This document shows, piece after piece, positions 18,534 through 27,975 of a stretch of DNA of 64,000 nt. The notes beneath the pieces are model-generated. The model did not search any database. It was given only the letters and a program-made list of their open reading frames with translations, and had not been told where the DNA came from. Origin of the DNA: Halobacterium wangiae (lineage in GTDB: Archaea; Halobacteriota; Halobacteria; Halobacteriales; Halobacteriaceae); the NCBI RefSeq assembly GCF_021249345.1, contig NZ_CP089588.1:682001-746000 (forward strand), written 5' to 3'. Within the stretch, counting starts at the first letter, position 1; the number at the start of each line of letters is the position of its first letter. The position numbers and the translations under genes are program-made.

Positions 18534-19367
18534 ATGGGACTGCGCGAACCGGCGGCCGCCGACACCGAGCGCGTCAGCGAACTCGTGGAGAGTTCGATGA
18601 CGTCGTCGCACAGCCTCAGCCCCCAACAGATCGACCAGATCGTCGAAGAAGTGTTCGGCGAGGACGCGATGGCGTCGAAGATGGACGACCAGGGGACCGT
18701 CGTTCGCGTCGCGGAGACGACCGAGGACGTAGACGAGGAGACCGTCGTCGGGTACGTCGAGGGGACCCTCGACGGGGAGTGGGGCGAACTGCGCTGGCTG
18801 TTCGTCGACCCCGAGCACCGCGGCAGGGGGATCGGAACCGAACTTTACGAATCGATGACCGACGCGCTGCACGAGGCCGGCGCTGACGACGTGCGGGCGA
18901 CCACGCTGGAGGCGAACACGGAGGGCCACCAGTTCTTCGAGCGCTTCGGCCTCGAACGCGCCGACGAGCGACGCGTCGACGTCGGTGACGAGTCGCTCGT
19001 GGAGTACGTGTACGCGGACCCCGACGCCGACCTCGAGATGGGAGACCGGGAGGGTGGCGGAGCGCAGGCCGAGGAGTCCCCGGCCGAGGCGATGCCCGAG
19101 ACGGAGACGCAGGACGGGACGACGACGGCGACGACCGGGGACGGCGAGCGGGTGTACGTCGCGCGCGACGAGGAGGAGTCGGGGACCGAGGCGTCGTTCT
19201 ACGTCACGTACACCGACGAGGCCCACGAGGAGCGGTTCGGCTACTACTGCAGTAACTGTGGGTCCCTCGACGTCTCGATGGACGACATGGACCGGATCGA
19301 GTGCGACGAGTGTGGGAACACGCACGCCCCCCGGTCGGGCGAGTCGTATGACGACTCCTACCTCTGA
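18534..19367 (+). CDS. GNAT acetyltransferase with C-terminal zinc ribbon
   Basis: 277 residues from ATG 18534. Residues 1-155 are a GNAT fold with the acetyl-CoA pyrophosphate loop HRGRGIGTELYESM and the family motif TLEANTEGHQFFERFGL. A disordered acidic/Thr linker (about 165-210) precedes a C-terminal module ending in CSNCGSLDV and CDECGN, a four-cysteine zinc ribbon (DUF5816-like). The ribbon could target the enzyme to nucleic acid or a protein substrate. Substrate unknown. The fusion is intact in one reading frame. Confidence 0.82.
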   Translation: MGLREPAAADTERVSELVESSMTSSHSLSPQQIDQIVEEVFGEDAMASKMDDQGTVVRVAETTEDVDEETVVGYVEGTLDGEWGELRWLFVDPEHRGRGIGTELYESMTDALHEAGADDVRATTLEANTEGHQFFERFGLERADERRVDVGDESLVEYVYADPDADLEMGDREGGGAQAEESPAEAMPETETQDGTTTATTGDGERVYVARDEEESGTEASFYVTYTDEAHEERFGYYCSNCGSLDVSMDDMDRIECDECGNTHAPRSGESYDDSYL

Positions 19368-19455
19368 GTCTGGAACCGGAGCGTCTGCTCGGCGGCGCAG
19401 GTTCTGTCGCTCGTTCGACAACACATCTATCCGGGTGAGACGCCACACGGCTAGC

Positions 19456-19740
19456 ATGGACCACCTCGAACGCGCGAGAGCGGACCTCCGGCGCGCCAGC
19501 GAGCAGGCCTCGGGCCCCGTGCAGACGCAACTGGACTCTCTCCAGAACGGCATCGGCGCGGAGGACGAACGGGAGACGGCCGCGGACGGCCCCGACTCGA
19601 CCGTCGACCGCATCGCGGAGGTAGCGGAGAAACTCGACGCCCTGAGCGAGGAGTTGGAGAACGCCGAGACGCGGGCGGCCGTCGAGAGCGCGGTCGACCA
19701 CCTCCGCGAGTACCTGAAGGCCCACCCGCACGGAGAGTGA
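19456..19740 (+). CDS. Small helical haloarchaeal protein
   Basis: 94 residues from ATG 19456; acidic and entirely helix-forming, with the pattern HLERARADLRRASEQASGPVQTQL, then VAEKLDALSEELENAETRAAV. Similar short two-helix proteins are frequent in haloarchaea and have no known function. The open frame upstream to 18,985 is a shadow of the GNAT gene. Confidence 0.6.
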   Translation: MDHLERARADLRRASEQASGPVQTQLDSLQNGIGAEDERETAADGPDSTVDRIAEVAEKLDALSEELENAETRAAVESAVDHLREYLKAHPHGE

Positions 19741-19921
19741 GTCCCGCACGACGAGTCGAGACGCCCCTCGGCCTCGCACGTGCGGGGAGACCGACCCGAG
19801 GGAGGTTCCGAACCTGCTCCAGTTGGCCGTCCTCGCAGTAGTCGGACGGTTCGGGGACTCCCGAGTTCGGTGTCTGCGCCACACCGAGCGTTAAGTTCGT
19901 TCGCGGCGAACCGTGTCCGTA

Positions 19922-21172
19922 ATGAGCGGGTCCGGTTCCGGGGAGCGCGACGAGCGGGCGCTGGTGGCGGCCGAGTGCGAGGGCGCGACAGACCTGCGCG
20001 TCGACGTCGGCGTGCTCGTCGCCCACGCGCCGACGTCCGACCCGGGTCGCCTCCAGTCGTTCGCGACGCGGGCGGCCGAGGACGCCGTCGACGAACTGGC
20101 GTCGGCGACGGACGTCGCCTGGCGCTTCTACCTCGAGGAGACGGCGCGGCTCGCCGACCACGACCCCCGGCGCCCCTCGGAGTTCCTCGACCGCGCCACC
20201 CACCGGATGGTCGAGGGCCCCTACGACCTGGTCGTCGTCGTGACCGACGTCCCACTCGTGTCGAGCAAGGAGCGCTTCGTCCCGGGGCTGGCGTCGCCGC
20301 TCTCCCGCGTCGCCGTCGTCTCGACTGCAGAACTTCGGAGCGCCCCTCGCGGCGAACCGCGACGCCCGCTCGACGACGACGCCGTGCGCTGGAACACTGC
20401 CACGCTGCTCGTGCACCTCGTCGGCCACCTGCTCGGTGCTCGCCACGGCGAGGCGGACGGCGGGGTGATGGAGCCGTTCCGGTTTGACCCGGAGCGGCGA
20501 GCGGTCCCCTCCTTCGACGCCGACGTCGAGCGTCACCTCCGCAGCGTCGCGAACGAGATTCCCGCGACGGAAGCGCGCCCGAGAGGCCCCCTTGGGCGAC
20601 TCGCCTTCCACGTGCGCAGCGCCGCGCGGAACCCCGGGCAGATCCTCCAGGCGCTCGCGAACAGTCGCGCGCCGCTGTTGCCGCTGTCGCTGCCGAAGCT
20701 GTCGACGGCGGCGCTGACGCCGACGCTCGTCATCGTTTTCAGCGCGGAGTCGTGGGACGTCGGCTTCCACCTGAGCGACCTGACGGCGGCGCTGTTCGCC
20801 GTCGTGAGCGTGCTCGCCGCCGCGCTCTACCTCCTGTTCGTCCAGAACCTCTCGTTCCCGCGGAAGCGACACCGCGTCGTCACCGAGCACACCGCCCTCG
20901 TCAACGTCACCGTCTTCCTCGTCCTCCTGCTGGCGATGGTCGGCCTGTTCGCGCTCGTCTGGGCCATCATCCTCGTCATCGAGGTGGCCGTCTTCCCGAC
21001 GAACCTGATGTCGAACTGGCCGAGCCTCGAGGACCCCGCGGTGGGGTTCGTCGACCTCGTCCGCACCGCCGCGTTCATCAGCACCATCGGCGTGCTCTCC
21101 GGTGCGCTGGCGGGCGGCCTGGAGAACCGTCTCGTCGTCAGCCACCTCGCGCTGTTCCCCGACCGACCGTAG
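19922..21172 (+). CDS. Archaemetzincin-like membrane protein lacking catalytic Glu
   Basis: 416 residues from ATG 19922. The N-terminal 250 residues are soluble and contain VVVVTDVPLVSSKERFVPGLASP and AVVSTAEL, resembling the archaemetzincin core before its zinc site. Residues 165-175 read HLVGHLLGARH, which fits HExxHxxGxxH except that the catalytic Glu is Leu166. A Met-turn-like GGVMEPF follows eight residues later. The three His ligands (165, 169, 175) are intact. From about residue 260, four hydrophobic helices follow, so the domain is membrane-anchored. It could be a zinc-binding pseudoprotease. The similarity is judged by eye. Confidence 0.6.
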   Translation: MSGSGSGERDERALVAAECEGATDLRVDVGVLVAHAPTSDPGRLQSFATRAAEDAVDELASATDVAWRFYLEETARLADHDPRRPSEFLDRATHRMVEGPYDLVVVVTDVPLVSSKERFVPGLASPLSRVAVVSTAELRSAPRGEPRRPLDDDAVRWNTATLLVHLVGHLLGARHGEADGGVMEPFRFDPERRAVPSFDADVERHLRSVANEIPATEARPRGPLGRLAFHVRSAARNPGQILQALANSRAPLLPLSLPKLSTAALTPTLVIVFSAESWDVGFHLSDLTAALFAVVSVLAAALYLLFVQNLSFPRKRHRVVTEHTALVNVTVFLVLLLAMVGLFALVWAIILVIEVAVFPTNLMSNWPSLEDPAVGFVDLVRTAAFISTIGVLSGALAGGLENRLVVSHLALFPDRP

Positions 21173-21202
21173 CCCCTCGACCACCGCACCGGGCACCCGG
21201 AC

Positions 21203-21946
21203 TCAGTCGGAGTCCGAGCCGTCGTCCGTCCTCGTCGGCTCCCGCTGGACGACGAGCACCGGCCCGAGGAACTGCTCGGCGACCTGCTCGGCGCGCATCC
21301 CGAAGACGAACGTCGTCAGCGACGGGTCCGACTCGCCCATGACGACCGCGTCGAACTCGTCGGCAGCGTCAACGATGGCGTCCATCGGGCGCCGCTTCCC
21401 TTCGAGACGGACGGTGATGGCGTCCTCCTCGACACCCCGATCGACGAGTCGGGACACCACCCCGTCGAGCAGCGTCTCGACGTCCTCGTCGGTCTCTCCG
21501 TCCCCGACGACGTGGAACAGCGTCACCGCGACGTCGGTGTCCGCGAACAGGCCCCCGACCAGGCGAGCGAGCCGGTCGACGCCGACGGTTCCCCGCACTG
21601 CGACGAGGACGTCCTCGGGTGGCGCGGTGGCGTTCGGAACGAGGACGGCCAGACAGTCGTGTTCGGTGATCGTCCGGTCGATGGTCTTCTGGGCACCGTG
21701 CGTGAACACGAGCCGCGTCTCGACGGTCGCGCCGGCCTCGACGAGTATCGACTCGAACTCGTCGAGTCGGTGGGTGGCCCGGTCCTCGAACTGGAGGCGA
21801 GCCTGGTCGGTCGCGGTCTGGTCGGGCACGACGTGGTAGCCCAGCAGGACCACGTGGGCGTTCGAGAGCAGTTCGGGGACGCCCTCCGGGATCGACTCTC
21901 CCTCGAGGACGCGAACCGGGACGAGTACGGTCGGTCTGTCTTGCAT
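21203..21946 (-). CDS. Universal stress protein-like, two Usp halves
   Basis: 247 residues from ATG 21946. Two alpha/beta halves, each starting with a hydrophobic strand (TVLVPVRVLEGES; VAVTLFHVVGDGE) and closing with a VLVPNAT or FDAVVMGESDP strand. The second half has the usual final EQFLGPVLVVQRE. It lacks a clear G-x2-G-x9-G-S/T ATP loop. The stop codon of the amino-acid permease begins two bases upstream, so the two form an operon. Pairing of APC transporters with Usp proteins is common in haloarchaea and suggests regulation of the transporter. Confidence 0.8.
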   Translation of the reverse strand: MQDRPTVLVPVRVLEGESIPEGVPELLSNAHVVLLGYHVVPDQTATDQARLQFEDRATHRLDEFESILVEAGATVETRLVFTHGAQKTIDRTITEHDCLAVLVPNATAPPEDVLVAVRGTVGVDRLARLVGGLFADTDVAVTLFHVVGDGETDEDVETLLDGVVSRLVDRGVEEDAITVRLEGKRRPMDAIVDAADEFDAVVMGESDPSLTTFVFGMRAEQVAEQFLGPVLVVQREPTRTDDGSDSD

Positions 21947-21948
21947 GG

Positions 21949-23379
21949 TCAGAAGTCACCTCTGAGTTCGACGGTGCCGGCGTAGTACCGGTACCAGAGG
22001 TAGGAGACGACCATCACCGCGACGCCGACGGTGATGGAGGCCGGTTGCATGAACGCGACCAGCCCGAAACTGGCGAGTGCCCCGACGCCCGGCAACAGGG
22101 GGACCCCCGGCATCTGGTAGCTCGGGTCGTACCAGTCGGGGCCGCGCCGCCGCAGGACGAGCACCGCGACGCAGATGAGGCCGTACATGATCAGGTGGAG
22201 GAACGAGGCGACCTCCGCGAGCAGCGCCACCTCGCCGGTGGCGACGAGCAGGAGAATCGGACCCCCTGCCGCGAGCAGCGCGACGTGGGGCGTGCCGTAT
22301 CGGAGGTTAATCTCGCTGGCTCGCCGGGGGAGGAGGGCGTCGCGGCTCAGCGCGTAGACGGTGCGGGAGGCGCTGAGGATCGAGGCGTTCGCGCTGGAGA
22401 ACGTCGCCAGCAGGCCGGCGAACAGGATCGCCACCGCGCCGGGGAGGCCGACGAACTCGCGGGCCACCTCGACCATCGCCGTCTCGCCGAACGCCTCCAG
22501 CTGGGACGCGCCGAACGCGCTCGTCGCGACGAAGATGGTCACCACGTAGAAGACGGTGACGACGAGCACCGACCCGACCATCGCCAGCGGGAGGTTGCGA
22601 CCCGGCTGCTTGATGTCGCCGGCGACCGTGGCGACCTGCGCGAAGCCGAGGTAGGAGGTGAACACGAGCGCCGCGGTGCTGAGGACGGGGAAGTACCCCT
22701 GCGAGAAGAACGCCTCCGGGACCGTCTGGCGGCCGAAGACGCCGAGCGTGTCGAGGGACCCGTACGAGAGGAACAGCGTCAGCACGACCAGCAACAGTGC
22801 CACGACGGCGTTCTGGAGTTTGGCGGTGTTCTCCGTGCCGGTGACGCTGAGGCCCGTCAGGGCGACGCCGAACAGCAACCCGAGCGGGACCACCGGGCTG
22901 AGCGACAGTTCGACGCCGACCTCGCCGAAGACGGCGGCGGCGTAGTGGCCCAGTCCCACGAGGTAGAACGCGGACGCGAACACCAGTCCGAGCCACAGCC
23001 CGAGGCCCACGATCGCGCCGAACGCCGACCCCATGCTCCGCGAGACGAAGAAGTAGCCCCCACCGCTCCGTGGCATCGCGGTCGCCAGTTCGGAGGCCGG
23101 CAGCGCGACCAGCAACGCGACGACGCCGCCGAGCGCGAACGAGAGCGCCGCGGCCGGCCCCGCGCTCCCCGCCGCCAGCCCCGGGAAGACGAAGATACCG
23201 GCGCCTATCATCGTCCCGATGCCGATGGCCAGCCCGCCGACGAGTCCGATGGTCCGCTCGAGCTCGACGTCCTCCTCGTGGACCGTGACGTCGTCGGAGA
23301 CGGCGTCTGGCTCCTGCTCGGGTGACTCGCCCTCGACGTTCTCCCCGCTCCCGGGAGTGGGCGCAACGTCGGTCGTCAC
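21949..23379 (-). CDS. APC-family amino acid permease
   Basis: 476 residues from GTG 23379. A long acidic cytoplasmic N-terminus (about 40 residues) precedes about 12 transmembrane helices. The first helix motif [16 protein letters not shown] and [19 protein letters not shown] are diagnostic of the amino acid-polyamine-organocation superfamily. Probably a sodium- or proton-coupled amino acid transporter; substrate unknown. Translationally adjacent to the downstream Usp protein. Confidence 0.9.
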   Translation of the reverse strand: MTTDVAPTPGSGENVEGESPEQEPDAVSDDVTVHEEDVELERTIGLVGGLAIGIGTMIGAGIFVFPGLAAGSAGPAAALSFALGGVVALLVALPASELATAMPRSGGGYFFVSRSMGSAFGAIVGLGLWLGLVFASAFYLVGLGHYAAAVFGEVGVELSLSPVVPLGLLFGVALTGLSVTGTENTAKLQNAVVALLLVVLTLFLSYGSLDTLGVFGRQTVPEAFFSQGYFPVLSTAALVFTSYLGFAQVATVAGDIKQPGRNLPLAMVGSVLVVTVFYVVTIFVATSAFGASQLEAFGETAMVEVAREFVGLPGAVAILFAGLLATFSSANASILSASRTVYALSRDALLPRRASEINLRYGTPHVALLAAGGPILLLVATGEVALLAEVASFLHLIMYGLICVAVLVLRRRGPDWYDPSYQMPGVPLLPGVGALASFGLVAFMQPASITVGVAVMVVSYLWYRYYAGTVELRGDF

Positions 23380-23494
23380 TGGGGCTTCACGAGTAGCTGC
23401 ATCGGCACGCCGCCCAATAAAGGTACACCCGGCCGCAGGGGCTCGCCGGCCGGCGAGAGCCGCGTCGCCGAACGCCTGGCGTCCCTCCGACGGC

Positions 23495-24832
23495 TCAGCC
23501 GGTCGACTCCGCTTCGTCCAGTTCCCGGAGGACCACGTGTGTGACGCGGGCGCCGTCGACGCCCTCGACGGCCAGTCGGTAGCCGTCGGCCTCGACCTCG
23601 TCGCCGACCTCCGGCGCCCGACCCAGGCTGTCGAGCACCAGGCCGCCCAGCGTCCCGAACTCGTCGCTCTCGAACGTCGTCCCGACGGTCTCGTTGACCG
23701 CCGCCAGCGCGACGCCGCCGTCGACGGCGTACGCGCCGTCCTGGAGCTCGTCTATCGACGGCTCGCCGCCGGCCTCGTCGAACTGGTCCTGGATGTCGCC
23801 GACGATCACCTCCACGACGTCCTCGACGGTGGCGATCCCGTCGAGGGACCCCCACTCGTCGATGACGGCGGCCATCTGGCTGTGGTCGCGCTGGAACTCC
23901 AGCAGCAGGTCGTTGACGCGGGTCGTCTCGGGGACGACCGTCATCTCCCGCGCGATGTCGCCGGCCGTGACGGGCTCGCCCGCCTCGTCGACCGACTCGC
24001 TCGCCCGGAGCACGTCCTTCGCGTCGATGAACCCGACGATCTGGTCCTGGTCGTCGACCTCGACGACCGGGTAGCGGGTGTGGCCCTCGGCGAGGATCAC
24101 CGAGCGGATCTCCGTGAGCGGCATGTCCGCGGGCACGCTCACGACGTCGGGTCGCGGGACCATCACCTCGCTGACGGTGATGTCGTCGAGTTCGAACACC
24201 CGCTCGATCATCTCGACCTCCTCGCGGTCGACGTGCCCCTGCTTGCCCGAGTGCGAGAGCACCATCAGTATCTCCTCCTCCTGGAGGGTCTCCTCGCTCT
24301 CCGAGGCCGGTTCGATGCCGATGAGGCTGGTGAAGAAGTTGGCCGTCCCGTTGAACACGACGATGCCGGGGACGAAGATGTAGTAGAACAGCTTCATCGG
24401 CGGCGCGAGCAGCAGCGCCATCCGCTCGGCCTCCGCGATGGCGATTGTCTTCGGCGCGAGTTCCCCGAAGACGACGTGGAGGAACGTGATGAAGCCGAAG
24501 CCGAGCGCGAACGCGGCGAGGTGGACGAGGCTCTCGGGGAGCACGGCGCCCAGGAACGGTTCGATGAGCGCCGCCACAGCCGGTTCACCGATCCACCCGA
24601 GCCCCAGAGACGCCAGCGTGATGCCGAGCTGGGTGGCCGCCAGGAAGTCGTCGAGGTTCGCCATCGCGTCCGACAGCGTGTCCGCCCCTGGTTTCCCCTC
24701 CTCGACGAGGCGCTCGACGGACGTCGAGCGGACCCGGACGAGCGCGAACTCCGAGGCCACGAAGAAGCCGTTCAGGACGACCAGGAAGAACGCGACGAAC
24801 AGCCGACCGAGCGAGAACACGACGTCTACCAT
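23495..24832 (-). CDS. CNNM/CorC-like membrane protein with CBS domains
   Basis: 445 residues from ATG 24832. An N-terminal DUF21/CNNM membrane domain (about 1-190, including [13 protein letters not shown] and [10 protein letters not shown]) is followed by a CBS pair (about 205-330, [15 protein letters not shown] and [13 protein letters not shown]) and a C-terminal CorC/HlyC FAD-PCMH-like domain (about 345-435). This is the full architecture of HlyC/CorC proteins, implicated in magnesium or sodium efflux. No truncation is seen. Divergent from the phosphate transporter gene. Confidence 0.92.
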   Translation of the reverse strand: MVDVVFSLGRLFVAFFLVVLNGFFVASEFALVRVRSTSVERLVEEGKPGADTLSDAMANLDDFLAATQLGITLASLGLGWIGEPAVAALIEPFLGAVLPESLVHLAAFALGFGFITFLHVVFGELAPKTIAIAEAERMALLLAPPMKLFYYIFVPGIVVFNGTANFFTSLIGIEPASESEETLQEEEILMVLSHSGKQGHVDREEVEMIERVFELDDITVSEVMVPRPDVVSVPADMPLTEIRSVILAEGHTRYPVVEVDDQDQIVGFIDAKDVLRASESVDEAGEPVTAGDIAREMTVVPETTRVNDLLLEFQRDHSQMAAVIDEWGSLDGIATVEDVVEVIVGDIQDQFDEAGGEPSIDELQDGAYAVDGGVALAAVNETVGTTFESDEFGTLGGLVLDSLGRAPEVGDEVEADGYRLAVEGVDGARVTHVVLRELDEAESTG

Positions 24833-25026
24833 GGGTGCCTCCGCTGGAGTCGGTGAACGGTTCGCTGCGGTCGGGAGGACCGCGGCGGGTCCGTCTGCGC
24901 GTGAGAGGCCGGTTCACTCATTCGTTGTTGGAGAATCGGGGTCACGCCACTGTCAATGCTTGGGTTGGTCGTGCCGACGTCCACCCCCATCCAATCATTT
25001 CTATAGCTGCCCGCAGAAAGGCCTGT

Positions 25027-26229
25027 ATGAGCGTCGTCTTCTGGGCCCTCGTCGCGTTCGCGACCGTCAGCTGTCTGTTCATGGCGTGGTCCCTCGGGGC
25101 GAACAGCAACTCACCGCCGTTCGCGCCCGCGATCGGCGCCAACGCGGTGTCGACGATGCGTGCCGCGTTCCTCATCGGCATCCTCGCGGCCGCCGGCGCG
25201 CTGACCCAGGGTGGTGCCATCTCCGAGACGGTCGGCGCGAACCTGATTCGGGGCGTCACCATCACGCCGCTGGCGGCGACGACGGGGCTGCTCGTGGCGG
25301 CGTCGTTCATGGCGTTCGGCGTCTACAGCGGGTACCCCGTCCCGGCGGCGTTCGCGACGACCGGAGCGATGGTCGGCGTGGGGCTCTCGCTGGGCGGCGG
25401 TCCGGCCTTCGACACGTACCGCGAGATCGGGACGTTCTGGGTGCTCGTCCCGCCGATGTCCGGGGGGCTGGCGTACCTCACCGCCACGCTGCTGCGCCGC
25501 GAGGACGTCCCCGAGACGCAGTCCATCCCGCTGCTCGCGGCCGTGGTCGCGGCCATCCTCGCGAACGTCAAACTCGGCGTGATCCCGCACCCGGAGCGAG
25601 CACAGGCCTCCGTCGCCGACGCCGCGGCCGTCTCCCTCGGTGGGCCGTCCGTCGTCGGCGTCGACGTCGTCGCCATCGTCGTCACACTGCTGTTCGCAGC
25701 CCTGGCGCACCGCTACATCCAGCGCCGGACGCGGGCCTCGGTCGAGGCGGGTATCCGGACGTTCCTGTTCGCGCTCGGCAGCGTCGTCGCGTTCTCCAGC
25801 GGTGGCAGCCAGGTCGGACTGGCGACCGGCCCGCTCGAGAACCTCTACGGCGTCGAACTCGGCCTCCCGGGGATCGCCCTCCTCGGCATCGGCGCGACCG
25901 GCATCCTCGCCGGTGCGTGGATGGGCGCGCCCCGGCTCCTGCAGGCGACCTCCAGGGAGTACGCACAGCTCGGCCTCCGGCGCTCCATCGCGGCGCTCGT
26001 CCCCGGGTTCGTCATCGCCCAGATCGCGATCACGCTCGGCATCCCCATCTCGTTCAACAACATCATCATCTCCGGGGTCATCGGCGGCGGGCTCGCGGCG
26101 GGGACGGCGGGCGTCTCCCGGCGGAAGATCGGCGTCACGCTCGGCTTCTGGGTCGTCACGCTCGCGACCTCGATAGCGACCGGCTACGGCCTCTACCAGC
26201 TCCTCTCTGGCCTGTTCGGCATCAAGTAG
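25027..26229 (+). CDS. PiT-family inorganic phosphate transporter
   Basis: 400 residues from ATG 25027, with about ten transmembrane helices. The duplicated PiT signature appears as GANSNSPPFAPAIGANAVS near the N-terminus and SFNNIIISGVIGGG near the C-terminus. The usual GANDxANA Asp is replaced by Ser in the first copy, a variation that may affect cation coupling. The start fixes the first helix. It is followed convergently by a single-domain Usp gene, again a transporter/Usp neighbourhood. Confidence 0.88.
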   Translation: MSVVFWALVAFATVSCLFMAWSLGANSNSPPFAPAIGANAVSTMRAAFLIGILAAAGALTQGGAISETVGANLIRGVTITPLAATTGLLVAASFMAFGVYSGYPVPAAFATTGAMVGVGLSLGGGPAFDTYREIGTFWVLVPPMSGGLAYLTATLLRREDVPETQSIPLLAAVVAAILANVKLGVIPHPERAQASVADAAAVSLGGPSVVGVDVVAIVVTLLFAALAHRYIQRRTRASVEAGIRTFLFALGSVVAFSSGGSQVGLATGPLENLYGVELGLPGIALLGIGATGILAGAWMGAPRLLQATSREYAQLGLRRSIAALVPGFVIAQIAITLGIPISFNNIIISGVIGGGLAAGTAGVSRRKIGVTLGFWVVTLATSIATGYGLYQLLSGLFGIK

Positions 26230-26241
26230 CGACGGAGCGGC

Positions 26242-26673
26242 CTACCGGACGACGGTGACGGTCACCGGCGCCTCGCCGACGACGGTGGTCGCGACGGTTC
26301 CGAGCAGTCGGCGCGCGAGGTCGCCGCGCTCGCCACCGTGGCCGCCCATCACGACGTGGTCGACGTCGTGGTCCGCGACGTACGCGAGGATGGTCTCCGC
26401 GGGGTCGCCGGTCTCGACGGCCGTCTCGACGGGGCGGTCGGCCGACTCGACCGAGGTCTCCGCCTGTCGAACGAGGTCCTCGGCGCGCTCGCGCCCGGCC
26501 GCTAGCCGCGTCTCGTCGGGTTCGAGGACGCCGCTCTCGCTCATCCCGCTGTCCAGTGGCGTGACTACGTTCAACACCGTCACGCGACAGTCGAAGGTCG
26601 CGAGTGCGTGCCGGAGCGCCGCTGCGGCCAGCGGCGACCCGTCGAGCGGGACGAGGACGTGCGAAGGGGTCAC
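26242..26673 (-). CDS. Universal stress protein (UspA family)
   Basis: 143 residues from GTG 26673. It shows the canonical order: HVLVPLDGSPLAAAALRHAL at the N-terminus, ILAYVADHDVDHVVMGGHG in the middle, then LLGTVATTVVGEAPVTVTVV. The nucleotide loop is GGHGGERGDLARRLLGTVAT, close to the G-x2-G-x9-G-S/T consensus, so ATP binding is likely. Cytosolic. The gene is convergent with the phosphate transporter, 12 bp from its stop. Confidence 0.92.
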   Translation of the reverse strand: MTPSHVLVPLDGSPLAAAALRHALATFDCRVTVLNVVTPLDSGMSESGVLEPDETRLAAGRERAEDLVRQAETSVESADRPVETAVETGDPAETILAYVADHDVDHVVMGGHGGERGDLARRLLGTVATTVVGEAPVTVTVVR

Positions 26674-26748
26674 ACGCGTACGTTCGCGAACGAGACGTAA
26701 ATAGCATCGGCGAAGTGGCTAACCGGCGGCAGGGCGTACGTTCCGCGG

Positions 26749-27273
26749 ATGGTCAACGCGTTCTGGCTGGACCGCGACGTCGACCAGACGGCCGCCTGGC
26801 TGGTGGACGCCCACGTGACCAGCAGCGTCTTCGAATGTTCGATGGTGCTCACGACGGCCGTCCAGTTGAACGGCTACCCGCACGACGACGCGCTCTACTA
26901 CACGCACCCGGACCACCCGCTCACCCAGTGGGCGGCGGACGCCCACGGAAACTGGCGGTTCCTCCACGCGTACACCGCCGCGGCCCACGAGGAGTGGCGC
27001 TACCGCTGGGACCACGCGGCAGACGAGTACCACGGCTCCTGGGCCGTGGTGGAGACGCTCGACGGCGACGCGGTGGCCGACCTCGGGTGGCCACGCGAGA
27101 CGGCCAGAGACCCACCGCAGGTGACGGGTCGCTGGACGGCGCCCGACTACGTCGACGCCTACCGGTACTACTACGCGAACGAGAAACGCGACCTCTTCGA
27201 GTGGTCGAAGGACCGGACGGAGCCGCCCTGGGTCGAGGAGTACACGGTCGAGGACGGCAGCCGGGAGTCGTAG
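26749..27273 (+). CDS. Phage-type conserved protein
   Basis: 174 residues from ATG 26749. The layout MVNAFWLDRDVDQTAAWLVDAHVTSS, then HPDHPLTQWAADAHGNWRFL, then PPQVTGRW and VDAYRYYYANEKRDLFEWSK follows a family found widely in tailed-phage genomes (there typically with DKHV and YRxYY motifs). The biochemical function of that family is not known to me. Base composition matches the flanking chromosome, and no other phage gene is nearby. It may be a domesticated phage gene or an old host version. Confidence 0.6.
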   Translation: MVNAFWLDRDVDQTAAWLVDAHVTSSVFECSMVLTTAVQLNGYPHDDALYYTHPDHPLTQWAADAHGNWRFLHAYTAAAHEEWRYRWDHAADEYHGSWAVVETLDGDAVADLGWPRETARDPPQVTGRWTAPDYVDAYRYYYANEKRDLFEWSKDRTEPPWVEEYTVEDGSRES

Positions 27274-27312
27274 TCAGCCGGCTCGCGGTTGCGTCGGGCG
27301 GCGGTCCGTGGC

Positions 27313-27960
27313 TCAGCGGAGGTCGTCCGTGACCACGCGCGCCTCGGCGCGGTACTGTTCGTAGAGGTCGAGTGCCCACTCGCGAGCGGCGGGGTCGTCG
27401 GTGCCCACGAACGCGCGGAGCATCCCCGTCTCCTCGTCGTACCCACCGACGCCGACGTAGTCGTCGAAGATGGCGAGGCCGAACGGGAGGTCGTCGTGGA
27501 CCGAGAGCCTGAGGTTCCCCGACGCGACCGTCCGCCGCACCTCGTCGGGGTAGGTGTCGAGGATGTCGTCGACGACCGACGGCAGGTAGACGACGTCGAC
27601 CTCCATCCCCCCGAGGATCTCGTCGCGAATCTCGGCGACGAAGATCGGAGCGATCGACGTCGTGTCGAAGCCGACGATGGAGTCGGACTCGCGGAGGCGT
27701 TCGAGGAACCTGACGACGGGTTTGTACGGGTTCGTCGGCTCCATCTCGCAGACGTGTGCGTCGGCGAAGAACTCCGTCTGGAGTTCGTCGGCGCGGTCGC
27801 CGAGCGTCTCGAGGAGGGGCTGCAGGTGGTCCGCGGCGTGGAGGCGCGTCCGGTAGGTCGTGACCTCGCGGGCGACGGTGGCGCCCAGCGGCGTGAGTCG
27901 GAACGAGCCCTCGTGCTGCTCGGCCAGCTCTTCGTCCTCCAGGGTGCGGATCGTCCGGCT
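27313..27960 (-). pseudogene. FilR1-type transcriptional regulator, 5'-truncated
   Basis: The recognisable protein begins at about base 27,960 (SRTIRTLEDEELAEQ) and runs 215 residues to TAG at 27,313. It contains the end of a winged helix (GSFRLTPLG) and the full C-terminal FilR1 (DUF1724) sensor domain (for example HVCEMEPTNPYKPVV and NLRLSVHDDLPFGLAIFD). The first 40-50 residues, including the recognition helices, are missing. Upstream the frame stays open only as antisense to the surface-protein remnant. No plausible start codon lies at the boundary, so the gene is probably inactive. Confidence 0.75.
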
Positions 27961-27975
27961 GCGACGACGCCGTTC
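27940..27975. other. Deletion-like junction between two truncated genes
   Basis: Left of here the coding signal is a leftward regulator without its 5' end. Right of here it is a rightward surface protein without its 5' end. Both signals stop within a few bases of 27,960. A single deletion that removed both gene starts and the divergent promoter region explains this; so would an assembly join. Confidence 0.65.

Noticed and set aside
27289-27960. Possible N-terminal extension of the surface-protein remnant.
   Set aside because: The frame is open, but it is antisense to the clearly coding regulator and carries no signal peptide.
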